64,000 bases of DNA from Variovorax boronicumulans (GCF_019352895.1 NZ_JAAAFX010000001.1:62001-126000); one strand, 5' to 3'. Positions 52,454 through 61,155 are shown, counted from the first letter of the stretch. The notes: generated by a model from the sequence alone, not told the origin. Numbers and translations: made by a program.

Positions 52454-52962
52454 TGGCGCTCGACCTCGAGACCCGACTGCGCCGCTACCTGGTCAGCGCG
52501 CCGCAGAACATCTATCCCATCGTGGTGCTGTCGTTCTCGCACTCGGCCATGTCGAAGACCTGGCACTTGTGGCGCGAGCCGTACGCCGGCGCTGTGATGA
52601 TCGAGGGCGGCGTCGTGGTGACCGTCGAGCCGGCGAACATCGCGCCGGTGATCGCTGGCACGCCGGCCGATCTCGATCAGGCCTACAAGATCGCGCTCGA
52701 CACGACGGACATCAGCGACGCCTTCCAGGAGGAGCTGGACCGCATCCCGCTCTACACCACCGAGTACATGCGCCTTGTGTACCGCGAGTACCTGTCGGAC
52801 GACCTGACCGCTCCGCAGGCCAGCGTGCCGCTCGAGGTGCTGTCCACCACCCTGGAGCGCGGCACCGCCGGCATCGTGGCGCACTCGCCGCGCTTCAACG
52901 TCAACCGCACGGGCGAGCTCTATGCGCCGCGTGATGTGCCAATGCTCCGGGCCTTCGTATGA
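52453..52962 (+). CDS. DUF1833 minor tail protein (gpL position)
   Basis: A 169-residue DUF1833 protein: YPIVVLSFSHSAMSKTWHLWREPYAG, EPANIAPVIAGTPADLDQAYKIALDTTD and the C-terminal NVNRTGELYAPRDVPMLRAFV. Such proteins occupy the tail tip in phages of Burkholderiales. The stop overlaps the NlpC-like gene by 4 bp. Confidence 0.78.
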   Translation: MALDLETRLRRYLVSAPQNIYPIVVLSFSHSAMSKTWHLWREPYAGAVMIEGGVVVTVEPANIAPVIAGTPADLDQAYKIALDTTDISDAFQEELDRIPLYTTEYMRLVYREYLSDDLTAPQASVPLEVLSTTLERGTAGIVAHSPRFNVNRTGELYAPRDVPMLRAFV

Positions 52963-53330
52963 ACCTGAACGACTATCTCGACAAGACCTACGACGAGCCG
53001 AAGTGCTGGAACCTGGTCGCCGACGTGTATGCGGCCGAGCGCGACCAGCAGGTCGACGGCTACCAGACGATCAACAACAGCGTGCGCGCCTTTGCGGCCG
53101 CGCTGCGCATCGCGCTGCACAAGTCGCCGCACGGCTTCATCCAGATCACCGAGCCGGCCGAGCTGTGCGTGGTGCTGATGGGGCGCAGCGAACGCACTGG
53201 GCTGCACCACTGCGGCATCTTCTTCGAGGGCGGCATCCTGCATGCGCTCGACACGGGCCCGGTCTACCAGGACATGGCCAGCGCGCGCGACGCCTACGGG
53301 CTGATCGAGTTCTGGGAGCGGCCCGCATGA
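52959..53330 (+). CDS. NlpC/P60-like tail tip protein
   Basis: A 123-residue protein with a Cys in PKCWNLVADVY and a His in LHHCGIFFEGGILHA, spaced like the catalytic dyad of NlpC/P60 cysteine peptidases. It occupies the position of lambda gpK, a tail-tip protein thought to open peptidoglycan during DNA entry. The domain is short, so activity is likely but unproven. Confidence 0.72.
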   Translation: MNLNDYLDKTYDEPKCWNLVADVYAAERDQQVDGYQTINNSVRAFAAALRIALHKSPHGFIQITEPAELCVVLMGRSERTGLHHCGIFFEGGILHALDTGPVYQDMASARDAYGLIEFWERPA

Positions 53331-56173
53331 CCCAGCTTCGCATCCATCGGCACCCGTTCGCTGACCAGCCGGCCGAGGTGCTGGAAGTCGAAAGCGTCGG
53401 GCAGTGGCTCGTGGATCACTTCGAGAAGGCAGGCGCGCCGGTGGGCCTGCAGGTGTTCCGCGGGGAGCCCAGCGCCGGCACCGAGATCTCCCGCGACGTG
53501 CCCGCGCTGCTGGCCAGCGATGCACCCTACTACACGGTGCTTCAGAGCCCGGGCGCGAACCCGGTGATGTGGTGGCAGGCCTTCCAGGTGATCATGGCCG
53601 TCTACGCTGTGGCGTCGGCGCTGATGACCAGCAAGCCCAACATGCCGGCCAACGTGAACCGGACGCAGGAGAGCCCGAACAACGCGCTCGGCACGCGCGA
53701 GAACCAGGTGCGGCTGCTGCAGCGCGTGGAGGACATCTACGGCACGGTCAAGGCGATTCCGAGCCTGCTCATGCCGACTTACAACAAGTACGTCGACAGC
53801 GTGAAGGTCGAGTACGGCTACTACTGCATCGGCCGCGGCTATCACGAAATCTCCGAAATCCGCGACGGCGATACGCTGATGTCGTCGATCACGGGCGCGA
53901 GCGCCGCGGTGTACTACCCGTTCTCGTCGCCCAACAGTGGCGCGCCGTACATCCAGGTCGGCCCCTCGATCATCGATCGCGTGCTGTCGGTGCGCCGCGC
54001 CGTTGAGATCGACGGGATCACGCTGAAGGCACAGAACCAGATCCAGCTGGAGCCCTACGGTGGCTATGTCCTGTTGCCGCCCGGGCCGGCGCGCGAGTTC
54101 GGCTTCGTGGTCGACAACGTGACAGTGCCCGCGGCGAGCTCTGACCGCCTGGTGCAGCAAAGACGCCGCCCAAACTTGAGCGCCGTCACACAGATCGGCC
54201 AGACCGTGACGATCGTCGCCCCGAGCCGCAGTTCCTTCGCGAATGGCCGAGTGTCGGTGAACGGCGCGATGCGGCAATACAGCGACATCAGCGAGGGTGC
54301 CGAAGTCCTGAGGGATACCGTGGTCGGGCAGCAGGTCACCTTTTCCGGCTTCACCGAGCCTGGAAACAATGGCACATTCATCGTGGCGAGCAAGCTTGGA
54401 CCAAACGGCATCACAGTCACGAGCGGCTCGCAGGTCGATGAGGTGCCGATCGGTGCGATTGGCGTGACGATCGACATCAACGGCGCAGCATTCAGTGGAA
54501 CGCGCACGGTCACTGACGTCGGCGACGGCTGGGCAATCCTCAGCGGCGCGACCTTCCCAGGTGAGTTTGCTGACCTTGTCGGCACCGGCCTCACCAAGAT
54601 CCACGTGGTCGCCAACAACGGGCTTACCGACTGGACGGATTGGGTGACGCAGCCGACAGCTGACCGGGTAGAGACCTGGGTGAATGTGGTCGCACAGAAC
54701 GGCATGTACAAGGACGGCGGCGGGCGCTCGCGCGCCACAGTGGCCTATGCGGCGGAGCTGCAGCAGCTTGACGGCTCGCTCAATCCCATCGGTGGTGTTG
54801 TGACGGTCGCCGGCTCGCTCAGCGGCATCACGACCGAGGAGCGCGCGGAAACGCTGGAGTACGCCACCGGTTGGACTGGCCCCACGCGCGTGCGCCTGCG
54901 CCGCACGACGCCCTTCGACTATGGCTTCCAGGGCACGGTGATCGACGAGATCAAGTGGGCCGACCTCTATGCCGTGAGCAAGGTCGACCGCGCGCACTTC
55001 GGCAACAAGACGACGATCCACACCGTAACGCATGCCACGTCGCGCTCGACGGCCGTCAAGCAGCGACAGCTCAATTGCATCGCGACACGACGCATCCCAA
55101 TCTGGACGGGCAGTGGCTTCAGCGGCGGATATGACCCGGATGGGCGACACGCCTGGGGCGAGCTCTACGGCACGCGCTTCGCGCACCACATCATCGCAGC
55201 GGTGGCCATGGACCCGAAGATCGGGAACCGACCCGCATCCGACCTCGACATGTCGCAGATCTCCGGCGTGGTCGATCAGCTCTATGCGATCCACCCTGAG
55301 GCGCCGACCTTCAACTACACCTTCGACTCGGACAACATGAGCTTCGAGGAGACGGTGCAGACGATCGCAAACGCCTGCTTCAGCAATGCCTACCGGCAGA
55401 GTGGAAGGATCCGGCTCGCGCTGGACCGGAAGCAGGACCACAGCGCGGCTCTGTTCACGCATCGAAACAAGGAGCCGGGGGTCGAGACGCTCACACGCAC
55501 CTTCGCCAACGACGCGGCCTATGACGGCATTGAGTTCGTCTACCAGGATCCAGGCACTCAGCAAGCCGAGACCATCCGGCTGCCTCTCGACGGCAGCGCG
55601 ACGAAGGCGAAGAAGTTCGAGATTCCCGGAATTCGCTCCTTCGCGCAGGCGTGGCTGCGCGCGAACCGCGAGTACCGCAAGCTGCTCGGCCAGCGCCTCA
55701 GCATCGAGACCTCGTGCACAACCGATGCTCGCCTGCTGCTGCCGAACACGCGGATCGATATCGTCGACAACACGCGCTTCAAGAGCTACGACGGTGAGGT
55801 GGTCGCGCAAGACGGGCTGCTGCTCACGCTGAGCCAGCGCGTTGCGTTCGGCGCCGGCTCGCACAGCATCGTGCTCATGCGCCGCGACGGCTCGCTCCAG
55901 GGCATAGCCGTGACGGCCGTGCCCGGCCGCGATGACCAGGTGCTACTGCAGTCGCTCCCCACCGAGGAGGTGGTGACTCGAGGCGGTGCCGACGGCGTGC
56001 GCACGATCTATTCGTTTGCCTCCGATGACGCGCGTCACCGGCAAGCCTGGCTCGTCGGCGAGATCGATCCGCCGCAGAACAACTACGTGACGGTCCGGGC
56101 CGTGAACTACAGCCCGACCTACTACGAGATGGACACCCAGCCGATCCCGGCTCGAGACACGGTCATCAACTGA
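53327..56173 (+). CDS. tail tip / host specificity protein (TipJ, gpJ-like)
   Basis: A 948-residue baseplate hub protein with the TipJ family layout: an N-terminal IHRHPFADQPAEVLEVESVGQWL region, a membrane-like Val/Ala segment (QAFQVIMAVYAVASALM), NALGTRENQVRLLQRVEDIYGTVKAIPSLL, and central tail domains including DEIKWADLYAV and AIHPEAPTFNYTFDSDNMSFEETVQTIANACF. It contacts the receptor or carries the fibre encoded next. Sequence in the 290-420 region looks inserted and less conserved, a likely variable domain. Confidence 0.88.
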   Translation: MTQLRIHRHPFADQPAEVLEVESVGQWLVDHFEKAGAPVGLQVFRGEPSAGTEISRDVPALLASDAPYYTVLQSPGANPVMWWQAFQVIMAVYAVASALMTSKPNMPANVNRTQESPNNALGTRENQVRLLQRVEDIYGTVKAIPSLLMPTYNKYVDSVKVEYGYYCIGRGYHEISEIRDGDTLMSSITGASAAVYYPFSSPNSGAPYIQVGPSIIDRVLSVRRAVEIDGITLKAQNQIQLEPYGGYVLLPPGPAREFGFVVDNVTVPAASSDRLVQQRRRPNLSAVTQIGQTVTIVAPSRSSFANGRVSVNGAMRQYSDISEGAEVLRDTVVGQQVTFSGFTEPGNNGTFIVASKLGPNGITVTSGSQVDEVPIGAIGVTIDINGAAFSGTRTVTDVGDGWAILSGATFPGEFADLVGTGLTKIHVVANNGLTDWTDWVTQPTADRVETWVNVVAQNGMYKDGGGRSRATVAYAAELQQLDGSLNPIGGVVTVAGSLSGITTEERAETLEYATGWTGPTRVRLRRTTPFDYGFQGTVIDEIKWADLYAVSKVDRAHFGNKTTIHTVTHATSRSTAVKQRQLNCIATRRIPIWTGSGFSGGYDPDGRHAWGELYGTRFAHHIIAAVAMDPKIGNRPASDLDMSQISGVVDQLYAIHPEAPTFNYTFDSDNMSFEETVQTIANACFSNAYRQSGRIRLALDRKQDHSAALFTHRNKEPGVETLTRTFANDAAYDGIEFVYQDPGTQQAETIRLPLDGSATKAKKFEIPGIRSFAQAWLRANREYRKLLGQRLSIETSCTTDARLLLPNTRIDIVDNTRFKSYDGEVVAQDGLLLTLSQRVAFGAGSHSIVLMRRDGSLQGIAVTAVPGRDDQVLLQSLPTEEVVTRGGADGVRTIYSFASDDARHRQAWLVGEIDPPQNNYVTVRAVNYSPTYYEMDTQPIPARDTVIN

Positions 56174-56189
56174 CATCCAAAAGGTACAT

Positions 56190-58619
56190 ATGCCAGCGAT
56201 CAATCCTCAAGACCTCAACAATGCCAAGCTCGATGTTGACCACATGGCTGCACTGGCGACATCGGGAGCGCCGACTGCTGTCGACCGGTTCGGCCAGACA
56301 AAAAAGACCTGGACCGGCATCGAGCAAGACCTCAGCGCGGCGGCCGCGATCACGCAGACGGGAATCAACCGCGCTGCCTCGGAGGGCGCCGCTGTAGCTG
56401 CGAATGCGCAACGTGTCGCCGCTGATGCATCGGCAGCGCGAGCAGAAGCTGCGCGTGATGGAGCGCAGCTCTCAAGTGGTGTGTACGCAACCACCGCCGC
56501 GGGACTTGCCGCTACCACTGCAGGCCGCTATTTCACGGTGCCATCTGCCGACCCTGCTGAGTCGTTGATCCTCTATCGCAACAGCAGCGGTGCTGCGGTC
56601 GAGATCGTCCGTTACCCGAGTGCATCGCTGGCGTCGTTCGGGTGGGTTTCGTCGCAGTCTGCGAACTACATCAACTTTGACACAGCCGCAAAGCGACTTG
56701 TCGTCACCGGCGCCATTGTGCGATTGATCGGGCCTCGTGGCAGTTGGCTGTTGCCTGCGACGGACATCGCATGGCCTGCCGCTGGTATGTACCGACTGGA
56801 ATACAACACCGTCTCCGGCGCCATTCAGTTTGTAGCGTCCAGCGCGGCATTGGTCGGCACCGCAGTGCCGTTCGGCATCGTGCGAGTGTTCTCTACGGCG
56901 ATGGTTGAAGTGCAGTATCTTGGCCTTTACACGATCGACGGAGTTGCTCCCGTTGTTTCACCAACCGCCGTCTTCGGATGGATCGCTGGCCCGGGCACGA
57001 ACATCAACTTCGACACGGTCCTTAAGAAGCTCACAGTCGTCTCCGGTGCGATGCGCGTTTACGGTCCGTCCTCGAGCTACCTGCTGCCTGCAGCTGACAT
57101 CGCCTGGCCTGCAGCTGGCTCCTATCGGCTGGAGTACGCGCCAGGAACGAACACCATGCAGTTCGTCTCGACGGCGACAGCATCGGACAAGACCAAGATC
57201 ATCATTGCGATCGTTCGGTTTCTGACTTCTTCGGTCGTCGTAAGTTACCTTGGCCCCTACTCAGTCGACGGCATCTTGATGGGCGTCGGAGGCCCTTCAC
57301 TTCCGACGGACGGAACCCTGATTGGCGACGCGACAGCGATCAACTTTGATTTCGACGCGGGACTTCTTCGGCTCGCAGGTGCGGCTGTGCGCGCTTGCTA
57401 CGGTACGGAGGCTCGCCTCATGTCCGCGCAGAATCTCGCACTTCCTGTCACTGGCGTGTGGCATCGGTTGTTTGTGAACTCGTCGACCGGCGCACTTAGC
57501 TCGCAGCCAGCGTCTACGCAAGGCCTTGCCGCAGGCCTGGTTTCCGTCGGCTCTTTCAACGTGGCGCAGCAGCTTGTCAACGGGGTGCCTCGCTACTTTG
57601 TCAACGGAAAAAGCGCGAGCGCAAGTGCACCCCTTGGCACCGCCGAACGTCGGTTCTTCAACGGCCGCCTGGAGGCAAACTACGCTTCGACGCCAATGGC
57701 CGAGTTCAAGCAGGTGCTTGGCTCTTCGCACACCATGATCTATGGCCTCTACGATGCGCTGGTAGCAGCGCACCCGAGTTACGTCTCCAAGACGGTGCTT
57801 GGCCAAGACGGCAACGGCGCAGATATTTGCCGCTACGATTTTCGCCCGCCTCCGGTCGAGACGGTCGCTCAGTCGGCGCAGGTTCCCAAGATGATCCTCA
57901 TCTCGGGAGCGCATGGCTACGAGAAGGCAGGCGTCTGGGCGGTCTATTTAGCAATGAAAAAGCTCTGCGAGGAGTGGCGCACGCACGAGACGTTGGAAAC
58001 GATGCGCTGGTGCGCACACTTCATCGTGGTGCCGATTGCGGTCCCATACGGCTGGGACACGCACGGACGACGCAACGAGAACGGCGTCGACGTGGCACGA
58101 AATTTCCCGGCGGGATGGGTTCTCACTGACCCTGGAGAACAGACGTACGGTGGTACAGCTCCTCTGACGGAGCGGTCTTCTCAACTAATCGATGCGGTCT
58201 TTTCGGCGAATCAGGATGCGCTCTATGCAGGCTCGTTCCACAACTTCTTTGTGCCGGAGAACCCTAGTCATTTTCTTTGGAACGCCGGGGCCACCCGATT
58301 TGGGGTTGGTCTGGCCAAGTCGCTTATCTCTCGGCAATCCAGGGTGTGGAAAGCAAGATATGCATGGCTCCCGCAGGACGAAACTACGTACTTCGGGTAC
58401 ACCAACCTCGCTAGCCCGGCGGGCTCGGAGGGCTACCAGGCAACGCGATCCTACGGAATTCAGGGTGGGACCTTCGAGATATCTCAATCCGTGCCGATGG
58501 CGCCAGATCCTGATCCTTTCTCCTCTTACGTCGCGACCATGGGAGTCGAAGCTGTTGTGAATTGGCTCGCACTCAACCTGAGTCAGGCAGCTGAGTTTTA
58601 CAACGGCAGGTCTCTGTAG
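56190..58619 (+). CDS. tail fibre with C-terminal M14 zinc carboxypeptidase domain
   Basis: An 809-residue fibre. Residues 1-~115 are an Ala-rich helical stalk (DLSAAAAITQTGINRAAS...). Three ~105-residue repeats follow (starting ~150, ~262, ~375), the first two sharing FGW...INFD...LLPA-DIAWPAAG-YRLEY. The C-terminal ~240 residues are an M14 metallopeptidase: HGYE gives zinc ligands His575 and Glu578, RNENGVDVARNF (~628-639) binds the substrate C-terminus, His684 in SFHNFF is the third ligand, and Glu763 in GGTFEIS fits the catalytic Glu. The DNA is less GC-rich than its neighbours, suggesting module exchange. It probably trims a peptide or protein receptor or peptidoglycan stem peptides. Confidence 0.88.
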   Translation: MPAINPQDLNNAKLDVDHMAALATSGAPTAVDRFGQTKKTWTGIEQDLSAAAAITQTGINRAASEGAAVAANAQRVAADASAARAEAARDGAQLSSGVYATTAAGLAATTAGRYFTVPSADPAESLILYRNSSGAAVEIVRYPSASLASFGWVSSQSANYINFDTAAKRLVVTGAIVRLIGPRGSWLLPATDIAWPAAGMYRLEYNTVSGAIQFVASSAALVGTAVPFGIVRVFSTAMVEVQYLGLYTIDGVAPVVSPTAVFGWIAGPGTNINFDTVLKKLTVVSGAMRVYGPSSSYLLPAADIAWPAAGSYRLEYAPGTNTMQFVSTATASDKTKIIIAIVRFLTSSVVVSYLGPYSVDGILMGVGGPSLPTDGTLIGDATAINFDFDAGLLRLAGAAVRACYGTEARLMSAQNLALPVTGVWHRLFVNSSTGALSSQPASTQGLAAGLVSVGSFNVAQQLVNGVPRYFVNGKSASASAPLGTAERRFFNGRLEANYASTPMAEFKQVLGSSHTMIYGLYDALVAAHPSYVSKTVLGQDGNGADICRYDFRPPPVETVAQSAQVPKMILISGAHGYEKAGVWAVYLAMKKLCEEWRTHETLETMRWCAHFIVVPIAVPYGWDTHGRRNENGVDVARNFPAGWVLTDPGEQTYGGTAPLTERSSQLIDAVFSANQDALYAGSFHNFFVPENPSHFLWNAGATRFGVGLAKSLISRQSRVWKARYAWLPQDETTYFGYTNLASPAGSEGYQATRSYGIQGGTFEISQSVPMAPDPDPFSSYVATMGVEAVVNWLALNLSQAAEFYNGRSL

Positions 58620-58670
58620 GTACGCGCTAGCTGTTCGTCTCGAACAGGCCACATGACCTCATCCTTACTC

Positions 58671-58693
58671 AAACCCGCTTCGGCGGGTTTTTT
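58671..58693 (+). terminator. terminator after the tail fibre gene
   Basis: ACCCGC-TTCG-GCGGGT with T6. It separates tail and lysis genes; a separate CTGTTCG-TCT-CGAACAG hairpin lies at 58631-58647. Confidence 0.82.
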
Positions 58694-58740
58694 CATGCCT
58701 GAAAGGTTCCCATGACCGACCACCGTTTCAGAGGCACCCG

Positions 58741-59070
58741 ATGCCAATGAGCCCCTCCGACGTGAACTTCGACGCCTGGGCCGCAAAGCTCGCGGGCGTG
58801 GCCGGCGCCGTCGTGTCGATGCGCTTCCTGCAGGGCACTTGGCCGGAACGCGTCTTCATGGCGCTCTCCGGCGCGGTGCTGAGCTACTTCGCCACGCCGT
58901 TCCTGTCCGCGCGCATCGGTCTGCCGGAAGGCCTCACCGGCTTCCTACTGGGCCTGTTCGGCATGGCTATCACGTCACGCGCCTGGGAGTGGGTGCAGAC
59001 GACGCCGGTGGGCGCGCTGTGGCAGATCGCGCTCGATTGGCTGCAACGCAGATCAGGAGCTCCGAAATGA
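58741..59070 (+). CDS. holin-like membrane protein
   Basis: A 109-residue protein with hydrophobic segments near 15-27, 38-55 and 63-78, a short N-terminus and a charged C-terminus (ALDWLQRRSGAPK). Its size, topology and place directly before the second membrane gene and the endolysin gene indicate a holin. ATG 58741; an ATG six bases on is an alternative start, so dual starts are possible. 4-bp overlap with the next gene. Confidence 0.72.
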   Translation: MPMSPSDVNFDAWAAKLAGVAGAVVSMRFLQGTWPERVFMALSGAVLSYFATPFLSARIGLPEGLTGFLLGLFGMAITSRAWEWVQTTPVGALWQIALDWLQRRSGAPK

Positions 59071-59393
59071 ACGCCTACATCGTCACCGCGCATGCGGTGC
59101 TTTCCATCGTCTGCTGGTGTGTCGTTGGCCTCGGCGCGACCGTCGCGGTGTTCTCGCCCACGGTCAAGGACACGACCGCCGAGCGGCTCGCGCTCGCGGC
59201 CATCGCCATAGGTGCCTTCGCGACGGCGTGCCGGGTTATCCGGCAGGGCTGGATCAGCGAGGGCGGCCTGTTCCTCTCCGCGGCGCTGGCCTTCTATGTC
59301 ATGGCGATCGTCTGGAAACACGTGCGCGAGCACCTGCGGGGCGCGGCTGCGTCGCTGCCGAACGACAAGACGCGGCCGGGAGATCTCGAATGA
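59067..59393 (+). CDS. second small membrane protein of the lysis cassette
   Basis: A 108-residue protein with three predicted membrane helices (about 7-30, 42-55, 66-84). Its place between the holin-like and endolysin genes suggests a holin partner, either holin or antiholin. AGGAGC precedes ATG 59067. No specific family recognised. Confidence 0.68.
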   Translation: MNAYIVTAHAVLSIVCWCVVGLGATVAVFSPTVKDTTAERLALAAIAIGAFATACRVIRQGWISEGGLFLSAALAFYVMAIVWKHVREHLRGAAASLPNDKTRPGDLE

Positions 59394-60037
59394 CGCGCTC
59401 GCGGGACGACTGGGCGCGGATCCTGACCATGTGCGGCATCAAGCCGACGCAGGTCGCGATGTGGTCGGGCGTGTTCGCGCACACGCCGAGGATGGACCGC
59501 TTCAGCCAGGGCGACGCTGACCTGGCGCAGTTCCTGGCCAACGTCCTGGTCGAGAGCCAGGGCCTGCAGAAGCTGAAGGAGAGCGGCAACTACAGCGCCG
59601 CGCGCATCCGCGAGCTGGGCAACGCATCGCCGCCCGGCAGCCGGTGGCGCTCCCTGGTGCCGCGCGCCGAGGAGCTGGCATTCAACGAGCAGAAGTTCTT
59701 CGAGGCCTGCTACGGCGGCCGCGGCGGCAACCGTCCCGAGGGCGCCGGCGACGGAGCACGCTACCCGGGCCGCGGGCTGATCATGCTGACCTTCGCCGAC
59801 GGCTACCGCTGGCAGGGCCTGCGCAGCGGCCAGGACCTGACCGTCCTGCCCGAGCTCGCCGAGCAGCCGCACTTCGCGCTCGAGTTCGCGTTCGATTGGT
59901 GGGAGGGCAAGGTGCCTGACGCCTACCTGGCCGACACGGTGAAGGTGCGGCGCGTGGTCAACGGCGGCACGTTCGGCCTGCGCGAGGTCGAGGAGATGCT
60001 CGTCAAGGCGCGCCGCGCCCTGCAGGGGCCCGCATGA
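59390..60037 (+). CDS. GH19 family endolysin
   Basis: A 215-residue glycoside hydrolase 19 (chitinase-like) muramidase: FLANVLVESQGLQKLKESGNYSA contains the catalytic Glu, followed by YPGRGLIMLTFADGYRWQGL and the C-terminal VRRVVNGGTFGLREVEEML. It cleaves peptidoglycan for host lysis. No signal peptide is present, so it depends on the holin. ATGA overlap with the upstream gene and with Rz. Confidence 0.93.
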   Translation: MTRSRDDWARILTMCGIKPTQVAMWSGVFAHTPRMDRFSQGDADLAQFLANVLVESQGLQKLKESGNYSAARIRELGNASPPGSRWRSLVPRAEELAFNEQKFFEACYGGRGGNRPEGAGDGARYPGRGLIMLTFADGYRWQGLRSGQDLTVLPELAEQPHFALEFAFDWWEGKVPDAYLADTVKVRRVVNGGTFGLREVEEMLVKARRALQGPA

Positions 60038-60540
60038 TGGCCGCGGCCCGCCTGCTGCTGGCGAACTGGAAGCTGCTGCTGGTCGCGGTGCTGCTGGCCG
60101 CGCTGGGCGTGCAGACGGTGCGCATCGCCGGACTGAAGCAGGAGGCGGCCGAGCAGCGCGCCACCGACGCCGAATCCCTGCGCCTGGCCATGAAGGCGCA
60201 GCGCGACGAATTTGACCGACGCCAGAGCTTCATGGACCAGGAGGCCTCCCATGCACAAACCCAACTCGCTGCCCTTGCGGGCGATCTCGCTGATGCTCGC
60301 CGCGCTGGCGGCGGCCTGCACGACGCCGCCCAGCTCGCCGCCGACGCTGCCCGCCGGCGTGCCCCGGCTTGCCCCGCAGCTGCGGCAATCCCTGGAGGCG
60401 ACCCCATCGGAGTGCTTGCCGACGTGCTTGCAGGGGCTGACCGCCTGGCGGAAGTCTTCGCAGCAACGGCTGACGAGCGCGGTATCCGGGCCGCCGGCTG
60501 CGAGCGGGCCCACGACGACCTCCAGCCCGCCACCCGGTAG
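60034..60540 (+). CDS. Rz: i-spanin Rz
   Basis: A 168-residue inner-membrane spanin: an N-terminal membrane anchor (NWKLLLVAVLLAALGVQTV) and a periplasmic coiled coil (LKQEAAEQRATDAESLRLAMKAQRDEFDRR). It spans the periplasm with Rz1 to disrupt the outer membrane at lysis. Rz1 is nested in its +1 frame, the lambda arrangement. Confidence 0.87.
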   Translation: MMAAARLLLANWKLLLVAVLLAALGVQTVRIAGLKQEAAEQRATDAESLRLAMKAQRDEFDRRQSFMDQEASHAQTQLAALAGDLADARRAGGGLHDAAQLAADAARRRAPACPAAAAIPGGDPIGVLADVLAGADRLAEVFAATADERGIRAAGCERAHDDLQPATR

Positions 60541-60556
60541 CGCGCCGTCGCGCTGA
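60251..60556 (+). CDS. Rz1: o-spanin Rz1 lipoprotein, nested in Rz
   Basis: A 101-residue product in a different frame within Rz and extending 16 bp beyond it. It has a signal peptide with lipobox LAAAC and the Pro-rich stretch (TTPPSSPPTLPAGVP) typical of Rz1. Lipidation at about Cys27 puts it in the outer membrane, where it binds Rz. ATG 60251 was chosen over an upstream in-frame ATG at 60212. Confidence 0.88.
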   Translation: MHKPNSLPLRAISLMLAALAAACTTPPSSPPTLPAGVPRLAPQLRQSLEATPSECLPTCLQGLTAWRKSSQQRLTSAVSGPPAASGPTTTSSPPPGSAPSR

Positions 60557-60563
60557 GCGCGCA

Positions 60564-60935
60564 CTACCTCCAATCCGGTGTGTCCATGTCGTCGTCGTTC
60601 GGATGGAACCCCGTGGCGCTCCTCACGTCCATCTTGAGCATGGCCTCGTAGGCGCGGTCCCGGTCGAACATGCACCACCATGTCTGCTTCACCCGCTCGG
60701 GCGAACTCTTCGAACCCCTGATGCGCAGCTCGGTGCCCTCGATCATCAAGCCGCCTTCCTTGGCCGTCAGCGCCTTCGCCCAGTGCAGGTCATGGAAGGT
60801 GATCCCCGTCGCCTTTACCGTCAGGTGCGCGATGTACGCATGCCGCCCGAACCGCTCGCGCATGTTCTTGGCGACCGGGCCGAAGTAGAGGTCGCCGGGC
60901 ACGGCGCCGCGCTGGATGATCGAATTGATCGACAT
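60564..60935 (-). CDS. SOS-controlled prophage gene of unknown function
   Basis: A 123-residue protein (MSINSIIQRGAVPGDLYFG..., HAYIAHLTVKATGITFHDLHWAKALTAKEGGLMIEG) that I do not recognise. It is the only leftward gene in the late half, at the attR end, where lysogenic-conversion genes often lie. A near-perfect LexA box (60977-60992) covers the predicted -10 TATATT, so it should be induced by DNA damage. ATG 60935 leaves a normal 5' leader; an in-frame GTG at 60977 would start inside the operator and is unlikely. Confidence 0.68.
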   Translation of the reverse strand: MSINSIIQRGAVPGDLYFGPVAKNMRERFGRHAYIAHLTVKATGITFHDLHWAKALTAKEGGLMIEGTELRIRGSKSSPERVKQTWWCMFDRDRAYEAMLKMDVRSATGFHPNDDDMDTPDWR

Positions 60936-60976
60936 CCAGCATCCGGATTCGCGGAGGCGGTAGATGGCGCAGAGCA

Positions 60977-60992
60977 CTGTATGAATATACAG
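60977..60992 (-). promoter_or_regulatory. LexA box (SOS operator)
   Basis: CTGTATGAATATACAG fits CTGT-N8-ACAG exactly with an AT-rich centre. On the minus strand TATATT within it can serve as -10, about 45 bp before the ATG at 60935. Confidence 0.82.
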
Positions 60993-61086
60993 CGATTGAT
61001 GCGGACTGACCGGGGACAGACAGCCCTGGGGCGGTAAGCGCAGATAGGAATGGCGCCCGAGGATCCAAATCGTGCACCGTTAGTTT

Positions 61087-61106
61087 GTAGGCATGCGCGT
61101 AGGCAT
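61087..61106 (+). promoter_or_regulatory. integrase arm-type sites, right end
   Basis: GTAGGCAT at 61087-61094 and 61099-61106, 12 bp start to start, the same heptamer and spacing as at 16879/16891. They lie 50 bp inside attR. Confidence 0.6.
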
Positions 61107-61155
61107 CGTTCGAAAATATCTCCTGCAAGCCGCGCCAGTGCTTGTGATGTGCCTT

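Noticed and set aside
58631..58647. CTGTTCGTCTCGAACAG as a second LexA box
   Set aside because: The CTGT and ACAG halves are 9 bp apart instead of 8 and the centre is GC-rich; it reads better as a hairpin.
58711..58749. 12-residue ORF before the holin-like gene (starts ATGACCGACC)
   Set aside because: Too short to support as a gene; it may only be a translational leader.
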